From Bin87 sp034423595 (lineage in GTDB: Bacteria > Chloroflexota > Dehalococcoidia > Lucifugimonadales > UBA3495): a stretch of 64,000 nt of DNA. The position numbers and the translations under genes were made by a program. The stretch is taken from NCBI GenBank assembly GCA_965207025.1, contig OZ242258.1, positions 3,348,001-3,412,000 on the forward strand, read 5' to 3'. A model generated the notes under the pieces. That model saw only the letters and a list, made by a program, of their open reading frames with translations. It ran no database searches and was not told the DNA's origin. Shown here piece after piece: positions 24,802 to 32,655 of the stretch; within the stretch, counting starts at the first letter, position 1, and each line of letters starts with the position of its first letter.

Positions 24802-26547
24802 CTATCGCCGTCCGAATTCCCGCTCCAGCTGATACTGCGTGAAGTGGATCACTGTCGGCCTGCCGTGCGGGCAGTGGTGCGGATTTTCCGTCATCTCCAG
24901 CTGCCGCAACAGCGCGTCCATTTCATCCATGCTCAGCGTGTCCCCGGCCCGCACCGAACCGTGACACGCGATGGTCGCGGCCAGCGCGTCCTCACGTTCC
25001 ATCACCACCTGCTCCACGGATACGGCGTCCAGCAAGTTGATTAAGGCCTCCGCCGGGTCCGGGTTGTTTCGCATGGTCAGCGTTGCCGGAATCGCCCTCA
25101 CCAGCCACGCGTCGCCCCCGAACGGCTCAACTTGAAAGCCGTACTCGGCGAGCATATCGCCGTACTCTTGCAGGGTTCCGGCTTGCGCCAAATTCAGTTC
25201 CACCGGCGTCGGCGCCAGTATCGGTTGTGCCGCGTTCCCCATTAGCTGCCCGCCGCGCCTGATCCGGTCATATACCACCCGCTCGTGAGATGCGTGCTGG
25301 TCAACCAGGTACATCCCTTCGTTCCCCTCCGCCACGATGTACGTTTGCCGAATCTGCCCAACCACCCGCAACCCGCTCAGCACGTCCCTCAGCGATCCGC
25401 CGGCCGGAGCCAGTCCGGTGGTCGGCAGCGCCAGGCCGCCTGCCTCCGGACTTCCAGTTCCAGTCATCGGCGCCGGTCCGGAGCGGTAGGTCGAAACGCC
25501 GCCCACGGCCGCGGGTCGTTCCTCCGGCAATCTGAAGGAACGAGCCACCTGCCGCACCGGCGCGTGGGCCACCAGCGCGTCGCTGACGGCTCGCTGCGTA
25601 GCCGCAAAGATTCGGTTCTCGTTCCGAAACCGCACCTCGCGCTTGGTGGGATGCGAGTTCACGTCAACCTCTCCCGGAGGCAGATCAACGTTGATCACCG
25701 CCAGCGGGTAGCGACGGTCCGGCAGAGTTCCCTGGTAAGCCTGCTCAATGGCATACATTATCGAGCGGTGATAGACCCAGCGCCGGTTGACCAGCAGAGT
25801 CATGTGGGAGCGATTATGCCGGCTGAGTTCGGGGGCGCTGGCGTATCCCGATATCGACACGGGATCTTCAGCGCGGGACACGGGCAGCATCCTGGCCGCC
25901 ACGTCACCGCCGTACAGCGACAGGATTACTTCCTGGAGATTGCCGTTGCCGGGCGTGTTGATCTGCTCTCGCCCGTCCGTCGCCAACGTGAACCTGACGC
26001 TCGGATAGGCCAACGCGTATCGGGTCACAACCTCCTGGACGCGCGCCGCCTCGGCAGCCTGAGAACGCAGAAACCTGCGTCGCGCCGGCAGGTTCCCGAA
26101 CAGCTCGACCACTTGCGCCGTGGTTCCCACCGGGCATCCCACCGGCCCCTCGCCGGTCGGTTCCCCGTACCGAAATTCTATCCGTGAACCGGCATCCGCA
26201 TCGGCAACCCTGGTGGTGCAGACTAACCGGGCCACCGCCGCAATGCTGGGCAGCGCCTCTCCCCTGAATCCCAGGGTATCCACGGTTTCCAGATCAGCCG
26301 CCGTGGTGAGTTTGCTGGTCGCGTGGTGGCGAAACGCCAGGGACAACTCATCCGCAGCGATGCCGCAACCATCGTCCGACACGCGGATTTCGGAGACGCC
26401 GCCGCCGCTGACCGATACCGAAACGCGAGTCGCCCCGGCATCCAGCGAGTTCTCGATCAGTTCCTTAACCACCGAGGCGGGGCGCTCCACCACCTCCCCG
26501 GCGGCAATCTGCGCGGCTACGTTGGGGGGCAATTGGCGAATCGGCAT
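24802..26547 (-). CDS. mutL: DNA mismatch repair protein MutL
   Basis: 581 residues. The GHKL ATPase half has IAAGEVVERPASVVKELIEN, DDGCGI, HHATSKL and DTLGFRGEAL (residue 91-100); NSHPTKREVRF marks the transducer domain. The C-terminal half carries the nicking-endonuclease motifs DQHASHERVVYD (416-427), ACHGSVRAGD and CPHGRP, so it should be a nicking-type MutL. The last acidic residue of the first motif is Asp instead of the usual Glu. It follows hicA by seven bases at the end of a run that begins with mutS. Confidence 0.96.
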   Translation of the reverse strand: MPIRQLPPNVAAQIAAGEVVERPASVVKELIENSLDAGATRVSVSVSGGGVSEIRVSDDGCGIAADELSLAFRHHATSKLTTAADLETVDTLGFRGEALPSIAAVARLVCTTRVADADAGSRIEFRYGEPTGEGPVGCPVGTTAQVVELFGNLPARRRFLRSQAAEAARVQEVVTRYALAYPSVRFTLATDGREQINTPGNGNLQEVILSLYGGDVAARMLPVSRAEDPVSISGYASAPELSRHNRSHMTLLVNRRWVYHRSIMYAIEQAYQGTLPDRRYPLAVINVDLPPGEVDVNSHPTKREVRFRNENRIFAATQRAVSDALVAHAPVRQVARSFRLPEERPAAVGGVSTYRSGPAPMTGTGSPEAGGLALPTTGLAPAGGSLRDVLSGLRVVGQIRQTYIVAEGNEGMYLVDQHASHERVVYDRIRRGGQLMGNAAQPILAPTPVELNLAQAGTLQEYGDMLAEYGFQVEPFGGDAWLVRAIPATLTMRNNPDPAEALINLLDAVSVEQVVMEREDALAATIACHGSVRAGDTLSMDEMDALLRQLEMTENPHHCPHGRPTVIHFTQYQLEREFGRR

Positions 26548-26554
26548 CGGTTGG

Positions 26555-26812
26555 TCAGTTACGAATCAGGCCCAGGCGGATGAGATCGGCTTCAGTCCAC
26601 CGGGCTTGACGTTCGATAACACTGCGCAGAGTACTGGGCTTGAAGGTTTGGCTTCGGCTGTGCCAGGATATCGAAACTCTGCGCCCTGAGGCTTCGTGAG
26701 AGTAACGGCGGTGGCTGCCCGTCGAACGAGTCAACAGGAAACCGTCCCGAAACAAGGCGTTTTCAATTTCACGGGCGGTTATGTTTCTGATTTGCCGGTA
26801 GTCAATAGGCAT
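26555..26812 (-). CDS. hicA: HicA-family toxin
   Basis: 85 residues with the double-stranded-RNA-binding-like fold: RDGFLLTRSTGSHRRYSHE carries the conserved GSH with the catalytic His, then RRVSISWHSRSQTFKPSTLRSVI. HicA toxins cleave or block mRNA. The gene is eight residues longer at the C-terminus than many (WTEADLIRLGL). It lies seven bases after the hicB-like gene and seven before mutL. Confidence 0.78.
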   Translation of the reverse strand: MPIDYRQIRNITAREIENALFRDGFLLTRSTGSHRRYSHEASGRRVSISWHSRSQTFKPSTLRSVIERQARWTEADLIRLGLIRN

Positions 26813-26819
26813 TGCGCCG

Positions 26820-27344
26820 TTACCCGTCGGATACGGGAGCCGTTACAACTTCATACTGCGCTGCATTGTTGGTGGCAGCTATGCTCGCGGGCGATGAAAA
26901 GAATCTTGAAACGAGGCCGCCCGTGCGGGTTTCGAGCCAGGTGCGGCGTTCGTGTATCGCGGCCAAAACGTCATCAATAGCAACGTAGAGCAAGCGATAG
27001 GAGTCATGGTCGTCGATGCCGGGTTCCAAATCAGTTACCGGCAGTCCGCCGTGCTCAGCTACTGCGCCGGGGTGTTCGTGGCTACAGTTGAGCCGAATCA
27101 ACTCAGGTTCGGCCTGGATGCTGGGTTTGCTGAACTCCCAAGCCTCACCAGGGACAATGGGCCATTCGATTTCGCCCTCTTCAATCTCCTCCACGATCAT
27201 TTCAAGGACTTCCTTTATAGCAACAGCAGCCTCTTCGAGCGTCTCGCCACCGGTAGCCGCCCCTATGTGTTCCCATGCCGGATAATACGAAGCCCAAGCG
27301 TCTTCGTCCGGTTCGATCACTACTTTGAAAGCCAGCAGATCCAT
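26820..27344 (-). CDS. HicB-like antitoxin with long C-terminal extension
   Basis: Residues 1-65 (FKVVIEPDEDAWASYYPAWE, GETLEEAAVAIKEVLEMIVEE) are a clear HicB-like partial RNase H fold. The remaining 110 residues do not look like the usual DNA-binding domain; they contain SYRLLYVAIDDVLAAIHERR and a low-complexity tail. Whether this is a fused extra domain or the result of a frameshift cannot be settled by eye. Upstream partner of hicA. Confidence 0.7.
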   Translation of the reverse strand: MDLLAFKVVIEPDEDAWASYYPAWEHIGAATGGETLEEAAVAIKEVLEMIVEEIEEGEIEWPIVPGEAWEFSKPSIQAEPELIRLNCSHEHPGAVAEHGGLPVTDLEPGIDDHDSYRLLYVAIDDVLAAIHERRTWLETRTGGLVSRFFSSPASIAATNNAAQYEVVTAPVSDG

Positions 27345-27397
27345 GGCGCTACCTCCAGCGTTTCCAGCCTATCATTCCGGAGCCAGTGTGCCACCGA

Positions 27398-27835
27398 TTA
27401 GAACAGCGGCACCTTGGTGCCCTTGGCCCGGTACTGGCGATCCTCGGAATCCCCGGTTTCCGTGAAGTCGCAGATGATCCGGTAAATACGGTCCATCTCG
27501 TGGTCAACGCTGCGGGAGAAGAAATATGGCGGCACCCAAACGCCGCCGAACGCGGCGACGATCTCCGGATAGTCGTCGATCACGAATTCCGGCTCGAAAG
27601 GTACTTTCAGCTCCTCAAGGCGTTCGTGGTAGTGGTGGGTTGGTTTTTCGTAAACCCCGCTCACGAATCTCCCCAGTTCGTGCTTTTCAATGACCTCCCA
27701 TCGTTCTCCCATCCCGGACCAGATGTAGATTTCGTGCTCGTCATCCAGCAGTTTCTGGAAAGTGTCTATGGTGCCCGGACGCAAGGTATCGTCCAGTCCC
27801 AGGATGGTGTAGTCAACGTCAAAAAAGATTTTCAT
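27398..27835 (-). CDS. HAD superfamily phosphatase-like protein
   Basis: 145 residues beginning MKIFFDVDYTILG, the D-x-D motif I. IYIWSGMGE supplies the motif II Ser, KPTHHYH the Lys region and EFVIDDYPEIV the final acidic motif. The fold is minimal with almost no cap. Substrate unknown. It is in the mutS to mutL run, 43 bases after the selenoprotein gene. Confidence 0.75.
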   Translation of the reverse strand: MKIFFDVDYTILGLDDTLRPGTIDTFQKLLDDEHEIYIWSGMGERWEVIEKHELGRFVSGVYEKPTHHYHERLEELKVPFEPEFVIDDYPEIVAAFGGVWVPPYFFSRSVDHEMDRIYRIICDFTETGDSEDRQYRAKGTKVPLF

Positions 27836-27878
27836 GGCAGGTCGTCGCTTTTGCGGTCCGTGAGGGTTGGTCTATCGG

Positions 27879-28241
27879 TCAGTCGCTGAGGGCCTCGGTA
27901 ATCGCTTTCACGCTGGCGCCAATCAGGAGTCGGTCTCCCAACCGGACGATGGGGCGGCGCACCAGCCTCGGCTCCTCCAGCATCAGGGCCAGCTTGCGCT
28001 CATCGGAGAGCTCCGCCGCGGTGAGGCCCATCTTTTTCAGCGACGGGCTTCGGCTGGCGAACATCGCGCTTACGCCCGGCTCCCCCACTTCAGCTACCAG
28101 GTCACTGAGTTCCTGTTCAGTAAACGGTTCCTTGAAATAGTCCCGTTCGGTTACTGAAACACCGTTTTGCACGAGCAACTCCCGCACCTTGCGACAGCTG
28201 CTTCAACGCGGCCACCAATAGATCATTGCATTGTCTGTCAT
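27879..28241 (-). CDS. ArsC/Spx-like selenoprotein (in-frame TGA read as Sec13)
   Basis: 120 residues when the TGA at 28205-28203 is read as selenocysteine. The N-terminus is MTDNAMIYWWPR-Sec-SSCRKVRELL: the family's catalytic cysteine, just after the first beta strand and P-R, is the TGA codon and a resolving Cys follows at position 16 (U-x-x-C). The remainder (VTERDYFKEPFTEQELSDL, VRRPIVRLGDRLLIG) is intact ArsC/Spx/YffB family sequence of normal length. GGAGAAAAGCC precedes the ATG at 28241. A SECIS-like hairpin starts right after the TGA. Likely a thioredoxin-fold oxidoreductase or arsenate reductase; substrate not known. Alternative: a single nonsense mutation, made unlikely by position and hairpin. 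Confidence 0.85.
28174..28202 (-). promoter_or_regulatory. Candidate bacterial SECIS element of the ArsC-like gene
   Basis: Immediately after the TGA, AGCAGCT pairs with AGTTGCT (seven pairs including one G-U), an inner TCGC/GCGG stem follows, and the apical loop is AAGGT with two G residues. The loop is 13-17 nucleotides from the TGA. Confidence 0.7.
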
Positions 28242-28310
28242 GGCTTTTCTCCACTCAGATAGAGCGCCTCGAACTTCAAAGGCAGCATATCATAAACGGA
28301 ATTTTTCCCG

Positions 28311-30965
28311 TCAGACCTGGCGAGCCTGTTCCTGCAATTCGTAGAGCTTGTTGATTGCTTCCAGCGGCGTGAGGTTGGCTATGTCCAGCCCCAGAATGGA
28401 CTCGGCAAGGTTGTCATCGTACGAAGCGAACAAGGGCAATGCCAGTTGGGGCGAAGGTGATTTGCCTCGGTTTTTGGATCGGCTGCCCGGCTGATCCCGC
28501 TCCAGCTCCGTCAGCAGTTCCTGGGCTCGGTTCACGACGGAAGGCGGCATCCCGGCCAGCATCGCCACGTGCACCCCGTATGACCGGTCAGCTCCCCCCG
28601 GCACGATGCGATGCAGGAAAGCTATATTGCCATCTTCTTCGGACACGGCAACCCGATGGTTCCGCACGCCCGGCAGGGTGGCGGCCAGCTCGGTGAGTTC
28701 GTGGTAATGCGTGGCGAACAGCGTCTTGCAACTGACCTGGGGGTTGTTGTGGAGATGCTCCACCACGGCGCGAGCTATGGATAGCCCGTCGTAGGTGCTG
28801 GTTCCCCGGCCAATCTCGTCCAGGATGACCAGCGAGCGCCAGGTTGCCTGGTTGAGTATGGCCGCGGTTTCCACCATCTCTACCATGAACGTGGACTGTC
28901 CGGTGGTCAGGTCATCCTGCAGGCCGACACGGGTGAAGATACGGTCCACCAGGCCGATAGTGGCCGACGTGGCGGGAACGAAACTGCCGATCTGGGCCAT
29001 CAAAACGATGATGGCGACCTGGCGGATGTACGTGGACTTGCCCGCCATGTTGGGGCCGGTGATCAGCATGATCTGGGCATCGTCGGAGTCCAGGGCCGCG
29101 TCGTTGGGTACGAATGCGCCTCCCTGATTGGCAAAGGGATCGAGCACCCGCTCCACCACCGGGTGCCGGCCGCCGACGATGCTGATTGCATTGCCGTCGT
29201 CCAGAATCGGGCGCACGTACCCGTGGCGCACGGCAATATTGGCCAGCCCGGCGAAAACATCGACGCGAGCGATTGCCGCCGCCAGACGCGAGATACTTTC
29301 GGCGTGGTCTCCCACCTGCTGGCAGACCTGACGGTACAGGCTTCGTTCCAACTGCTCCAACCGGTCGCGGGCATCCAACGCCTGGCTTTCGTATTCCTTG
29401 AGCTCCGGCGTGATGTAGCGTTCGCCGCCGGTGAGGGTTTGACGACGCTGGTAGTCGTCGGGAACCGACTCCAGATTGGAGCGGCTCACCTCTATGTAGT
29501 AGCCGAACACCTGGTTGTAGCCCACCTTGAGGTTCCGAATCCCCGTGCGCTCGCGCTCCTTGGCCTCAAGGCTGGCAATGAAGCCCCGGGCGTCGCTGGC
29601 CATGGCCCTGACCCGGTCCAGGTCTGGGAAGAAACCGGCACGGATGACGCTGCCGTCTCCCGGTTGTGCCGAAGGCTCGTCCGCAATGGCCGCGTCCAGG
29701 AGGTCTCTGACTTCGGGCAACGGGCGCAAGTTGTCAGCAAGCCATGAAACCTGATCAGCGCGCTCGCCCGACAGGACGGGGGCCAGTCTTTCGGCAGCCG
29801 CCAGGCTCTGCCGCAACGCCAGCAGGTCGCGCGGCGGGGAGGTTTGAGTTCGGACGCGCGTGAGAATCCGTTCGAGATCAGCGACGTTGGACAGCGCCGC
29901 TGCCGTATCGTCCCGCCGGAACCCATCGTCAAAGAAAAATTGCACAGCGTCCAACCGGCGTTGCAATCTTGCGAGGTCAAGCAACGGCATACCCAACCAG
30001 CGCCGCAGCAGCCGGGCGCCCATTGCGGTGCTGGTGCCGTCCAACGCAGCCAGCAACGAGAAGTCCTGAGAGTCCCGGCGGCCCGCCTCGAAAAGTTCAA
30101 GGTTCCGGCGGGTCTGTGGGTCCAGCACCATGTGGGATTCGTTGTCCCATACTCTCGGCGGAGCCAGCGGGGGCCGTTCGCCTTGCCACGTGTACCGCAG
30201 GTAGTCCACTACGGCCCCGGCGGCGCGCATGGCCAGCGGTCCCGACCCCACATCGGATAAATCCACGCCGACTGACTCCAGGCCATATCCCTCCAGTGAA
30301 AGTACGCCGTAATAGTCCAGCAGGGTCCGTCGGGCGACGTCGGGATTGAATGCGGAAGCGTCCAGTTCGGTAACGGTTGCCTCTCCACCACTGCCCGTTG
30401 GGACCGTCGGGGGTTCATAGCCCGGAGGAATGAGTATCTCGGAAGCTTCCAGCCGGGCCAGTTCCAACGGCAACGCTTCGACCGGAATCTCAGCCACCGT
30501 AAATTCGCCGGTGGTAACGTCAACGTAAGCGAGGCCTGCCTTGTGGTTCGCAGCGCAGATGGCGGCAAGGTAGTTGTTGGCGCCCTGATCCAGCAGCGCG
30601 GACTCCAGGACGGTGCCCGGAGTCACCACGCGCACCACCCCGCGCTCAACGATTCCCTTCGACAGCGCCGGGTCGCTGAGCTGCTCGCAAATCGCCACCT
30701 TGTACCCCTGGCGAATCAGGCGAGCCAGGTTGGTCTCCAGGGAAACCGCCGGCACGCCGGCCATGGGGATGCGGGTGTCCTTGCCCATGGAGCGGGCCGT
30801 CAACGCGATTTCCAGGGCTTGGGAAAGCGTTTTGGCGTCGTCGTCAAAGCACTCGTAAAAATCGCCCATCCGGAACAGCAGGATGGCGTCCGGGTAGGAG
30901 TGCTTGATGGTGAGGTACTGGCGGCGGACGGGAGTAAGGCGCGCGCCGGCCGTGGACGTGGACAT
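28311..30965 (-). CDS. mutS: DNA mismatch repair protein MutS
   Basis: 884 residues. The mismatch-wedge motif G-x-F-Y-E is at GDFYECF (34-40); the clamp and lever domains follow; the ATPase has Walker A GPNMAGKST, the STFMVEMVETAAIL segment, Walker B LVILDEIGRGTSTYDG and LFATHYHEL. Binds mismatched DNA and recruits MutL. It begins a minus-strand run that continues to mutL through the ArsC-like selenoprotein, HAD and hicBA genes. Confidence 0.97.
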   Translation of the reverse strand: MSTSTAGARLTPVRRQYLTIKHSYPDAILLFRMGDFYECFDDDAKTLSQALEIALTARSMGKDTRIPMAGVPAVSLETNLARLIRQGYKVAICEQLSDPALSKGIVERGVVRVVTPGTVLESALLDQGANNYLAAICAANHKAGLAYVDVTTGEFTVAEIPVEALPLELARLEASEILIPPGYEPPTVPTGSGGEATVTELDASAFNPDVARRTLLDYYGVLSLEGYGLESVGVDLSDVGSGPLAMRAAGAVVDYLRYTWQGERPPLAPPRVWDNESHMVLDPQTRRNLELFEAGRRDSQDFSLLAALDGTSTAMGARLLRRWLGMPLLDLARLQRRLDAVQFFFDDGFRRDDTAAALSNVADLERILTRVRTQTSPPRDLLALRQSLAAAERLAPVLSGERADQVSWLADNLRPLPEVRDLLDAAIADEPSAQPGDGSVIRAGFFPDLDRVRAMASDARGFIASLEAKERERTGIRNLKVGYNQVFGYYIEVSRSNLESVPDDYQRRQTLTGGERYITPELKEYESQALDARDRLEQLERSLYRQVCQQVGDHAESISRLAAAIARVDVFAGLANIAVRHGYVRPILDDGNAISIVGGRHPVVERVLDPFANQGGAFVPNDAALDSDDAQIMLITGPNMAGKSTYIRQVAIIVLMAQIGSFVPATSATIGLVDRIFTRVGLQDDLTTGQSTFMVEMVETAAILNQATWRSLVILDEIGRGTSTYDGLSIARAVVEHLHNNPQVSCKTLFATHYHELTELAATLPGVRNHRVAVSEEDGNIAFLHRIVPGGADRSYGVHVAMLAGMPPSVVNRAQELLTELERDQPGSRSKNRGKSPSPQLALPLFASYDDNLAESILGLDIANLTPLEAINKLYELQEQARQV

Positions 30966-31085
30966 GAGGCGATTTTACCCTATGGGAGGATAAGTCGCTG
31001 CCGGTTTTAGAGACGGTTCCGGGAACGTTGCAATGGTAAAGTGGGTATGGTAACCACACGGGAGCCGTTGACTGGAGATTGCATT

Positions 31086-31406
31086 ATGAACCTACGCGAG
31101 CGCATCGTCTCCGACCCTGACATTCTGCTGGGCAAGCCGGCAGTGCAAGGAACGCGGATTTCCGTGTCCTTCGTGCTCAGCCTGCTGGCAGGCGGGACGG
31201 GTGAGGCCGAAATCGTCAAGTACTACCCGAACCTGACGGTTGAGGACATCCGGGCCTGCTGCCTTTACGCCAGCGAGAACTTGGCTTGGGACAAGCCTGC
31301 CTGGATGAACGGACCCAGCTTTTTGGACACCGGCGATTGGGAATGGGTAGAAGGAGGCCCAGAGACGGTCCCAGGAAAGTCGGACGCGACAGGCAGTAAT
31401 GGGTGA
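31086..31406 (+). CDS. DUF433 domain protein (probable antitoxin)
   Basis: 106 residues from MNLRERIVSDPDIL. The core PDILLGKPAVQGTRISVSFVLSLLAGG and EIVKYYPNLTVEDIRACCLYA is the DUF433 winged-helix-like pattern. Such proteins pair with PIN-like DUF5615 proteins as toxin-antitoxin modules. Its stop shares a base with the next ATG (TGATG). Confidence 0.85.
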   Translation: MNLRERIVSDPDILLGKPAVQGTRISVSFVLSLLAGGTGEAEIVKYYPNLTVEDIRACCLYASENLAWDKPAWMNGPSFLDTGDWEWVEGGPETVPGKSDATGSNG

Positions 31407-31762
31407 TGCGGTTAGTCATTGACGAAAATATGTCCCCCGTTATCGCGACACTGTTACGCAACTACGGGCACGACGTCATAGCGGCGGTTGAGGAATCGCC
31501 ACGGTTGCCCGACCCGGATGTTATGGAGTGGGCCGTGCGAGAAGACCGGATACTGGCCACATCCGATAACGATTTCGGCGCTCTGATCTACCATCTGGGC
31601 TTACCGTCGCCCCCGGCAGTGGTTCCGTTTCGCGCAGCAAATTTGTCCGGCCCCGAACTGATCGGGTTTGTGGCCGATACTTTGCGAGAGGAGCGAGACT
31701 GGGAGGGATTCTTTTGGGTGGCGGAAACTGGCGGAATACGCCGGCGCCAGTTGCCACCTTAA
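31406..31762 (+). CDS. DUF5615 PIN-like protein (probable toxin)
   Basis: 118 residues starting MRLVIDENMSP, the first acidic strand of the PIN-like fold, with DVMEWAVREDRILATSDNDFG holding the next acidic residues. This is the usual partner of DUF433. The ATG at 31406 overlaps the DUF433 stop; a GTG one codon upstream is possible. Confidence 0.85.
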   Translation: MRLVIDENMSPVIATLLRNYGHDVIAAVEESPRLPDPDVMEWAVREDRILATSDNDFGALIYHLGLPSPPAVVPFRAANLSGPELIGFVADTLREERDWEGFFWVAETGGIRRRQLPP

Positions 31763-31771
31763 AGGCACCAA

Positions 31772-31798
31772 AAGGGGCGAATAATTATTCGCCCCTAC
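31772..31798. repeat. Palindromic repeat, family E
   Basis: AGGGGCGAATAA and TTATTCGCCCCT arms, between convergent genes, where it could end transcription from both sides. Confidence 0.78.
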
Positions 31799-31823
31799 AC
31801 GCTGACGATCGGTGCACCGGAAC

Positions 31824-32579
31824 TTACTCTTTCCAGAAGCGTTCTTCGGTCCAGCGCCAGCCGGCGGCGGTGACGATTTCCCTGCTGGATTCGATCATCC
31901 CGGGATGGCCGCAGGCGTAGATCAGGGTGTCGTCCCGGTTGAGGTCGAATTTATCCAGGTAATCCGCGACGATGTTGTTCAAGCGGCCCGTTTCTCCCTG
32001 CCAGGCGGCGTTGCGGGCTTCGGTGGGTCTGCTGACCGACGGCACGAAGGTGACGACATCCGGGCGCCGGGCCGCGAGGCCGGAGAGTTCCGAATCGTAC
32101 ACGAACTCGTCCAGGTAGGAAGCGCCTTCCAGGACGTAGAAGTGATGGCCGGCGTGCCCGCGGTGGAGGTAGTCCCGCACGATGCTGACGTATGGAGCCA
32201 CACCGGTCACAGTACCCAGCATCAGGTGTTGTGTGGCGGATCGATCCATGAGAAAGATGCCCTTTGCCCGGGGCCGGATCGACATGGTATCGCCAATGTC
32301 CATGCGCCACATCCGGGGCGTGAGTTCGCCGTCGGGAACCAGTTCCACGAAGATTTCCAGCAGGGGTTCGTGGGGAGCCGACACGATGGAATATGCCCGC
32401 TCGATGCCGTCCAAGCCCAGCGTACAGTATTGACCGGGTTTGAAGTTGAACTCGAAACCCTCCGGTTCCATCCTGATGACCATGAGATCATCAGTGTAAT
32501 CGACGCGTTCGACTAGGCGGGCCCGGGGGAGGTTGACGGTACGGTCGCGACTTGCGGCGGCAGATTGGAGGGTGGTCAT
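31824..32579 (-). CDS. Ferredoxin-NADP reductase family protein
   Basis: 251 residues. FAD-binding PGQYCTLGL and RAYSIVSAPHE (R-x-Y-S), then the nucleotide-binding GTVTGVAPYVSIVRDYL and CGHPGMIESSREIVTAAGW, ending in EERFWKE. It transfers electrons between NAD(P)H and a ferredoxin or flavodoxin. It lies 76 bases after the nuoG-like gene in the same direction, so it may serve as an extra nucleotide-linked module for that complex. Confidence 0.85.
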   Translation of the reverse strand: MTTLQSAAASRDRTVNLPRARLVERVDYTDDLMVIRMEPEGFEFNFKPGQYCTLGLDGIERAYSIVSAPHEPLLEIFVELVPDGELTPRMWRMDIGDTMSIRPRAKGIFLMDRSATQHLMLGTVTGVAPYVSIVRDYLHRGHAGHHFYVLEGASYLDEFVYDSELSGLAARRPDVVTFVPSVSRPTEARNAAWQGETGRLNNIVADYLDKFDLNRDDTLIYACGHPGMIESSREIVTAAGWRWTEERFWKE

Positions 32580-32655
32580 TTTTGCTCCGTCGTCAATTTG
32601 GGGTATAACTGACTCATCTTACCCCTTAAATGTTACGCCGGTGTTGCGGATTTCA

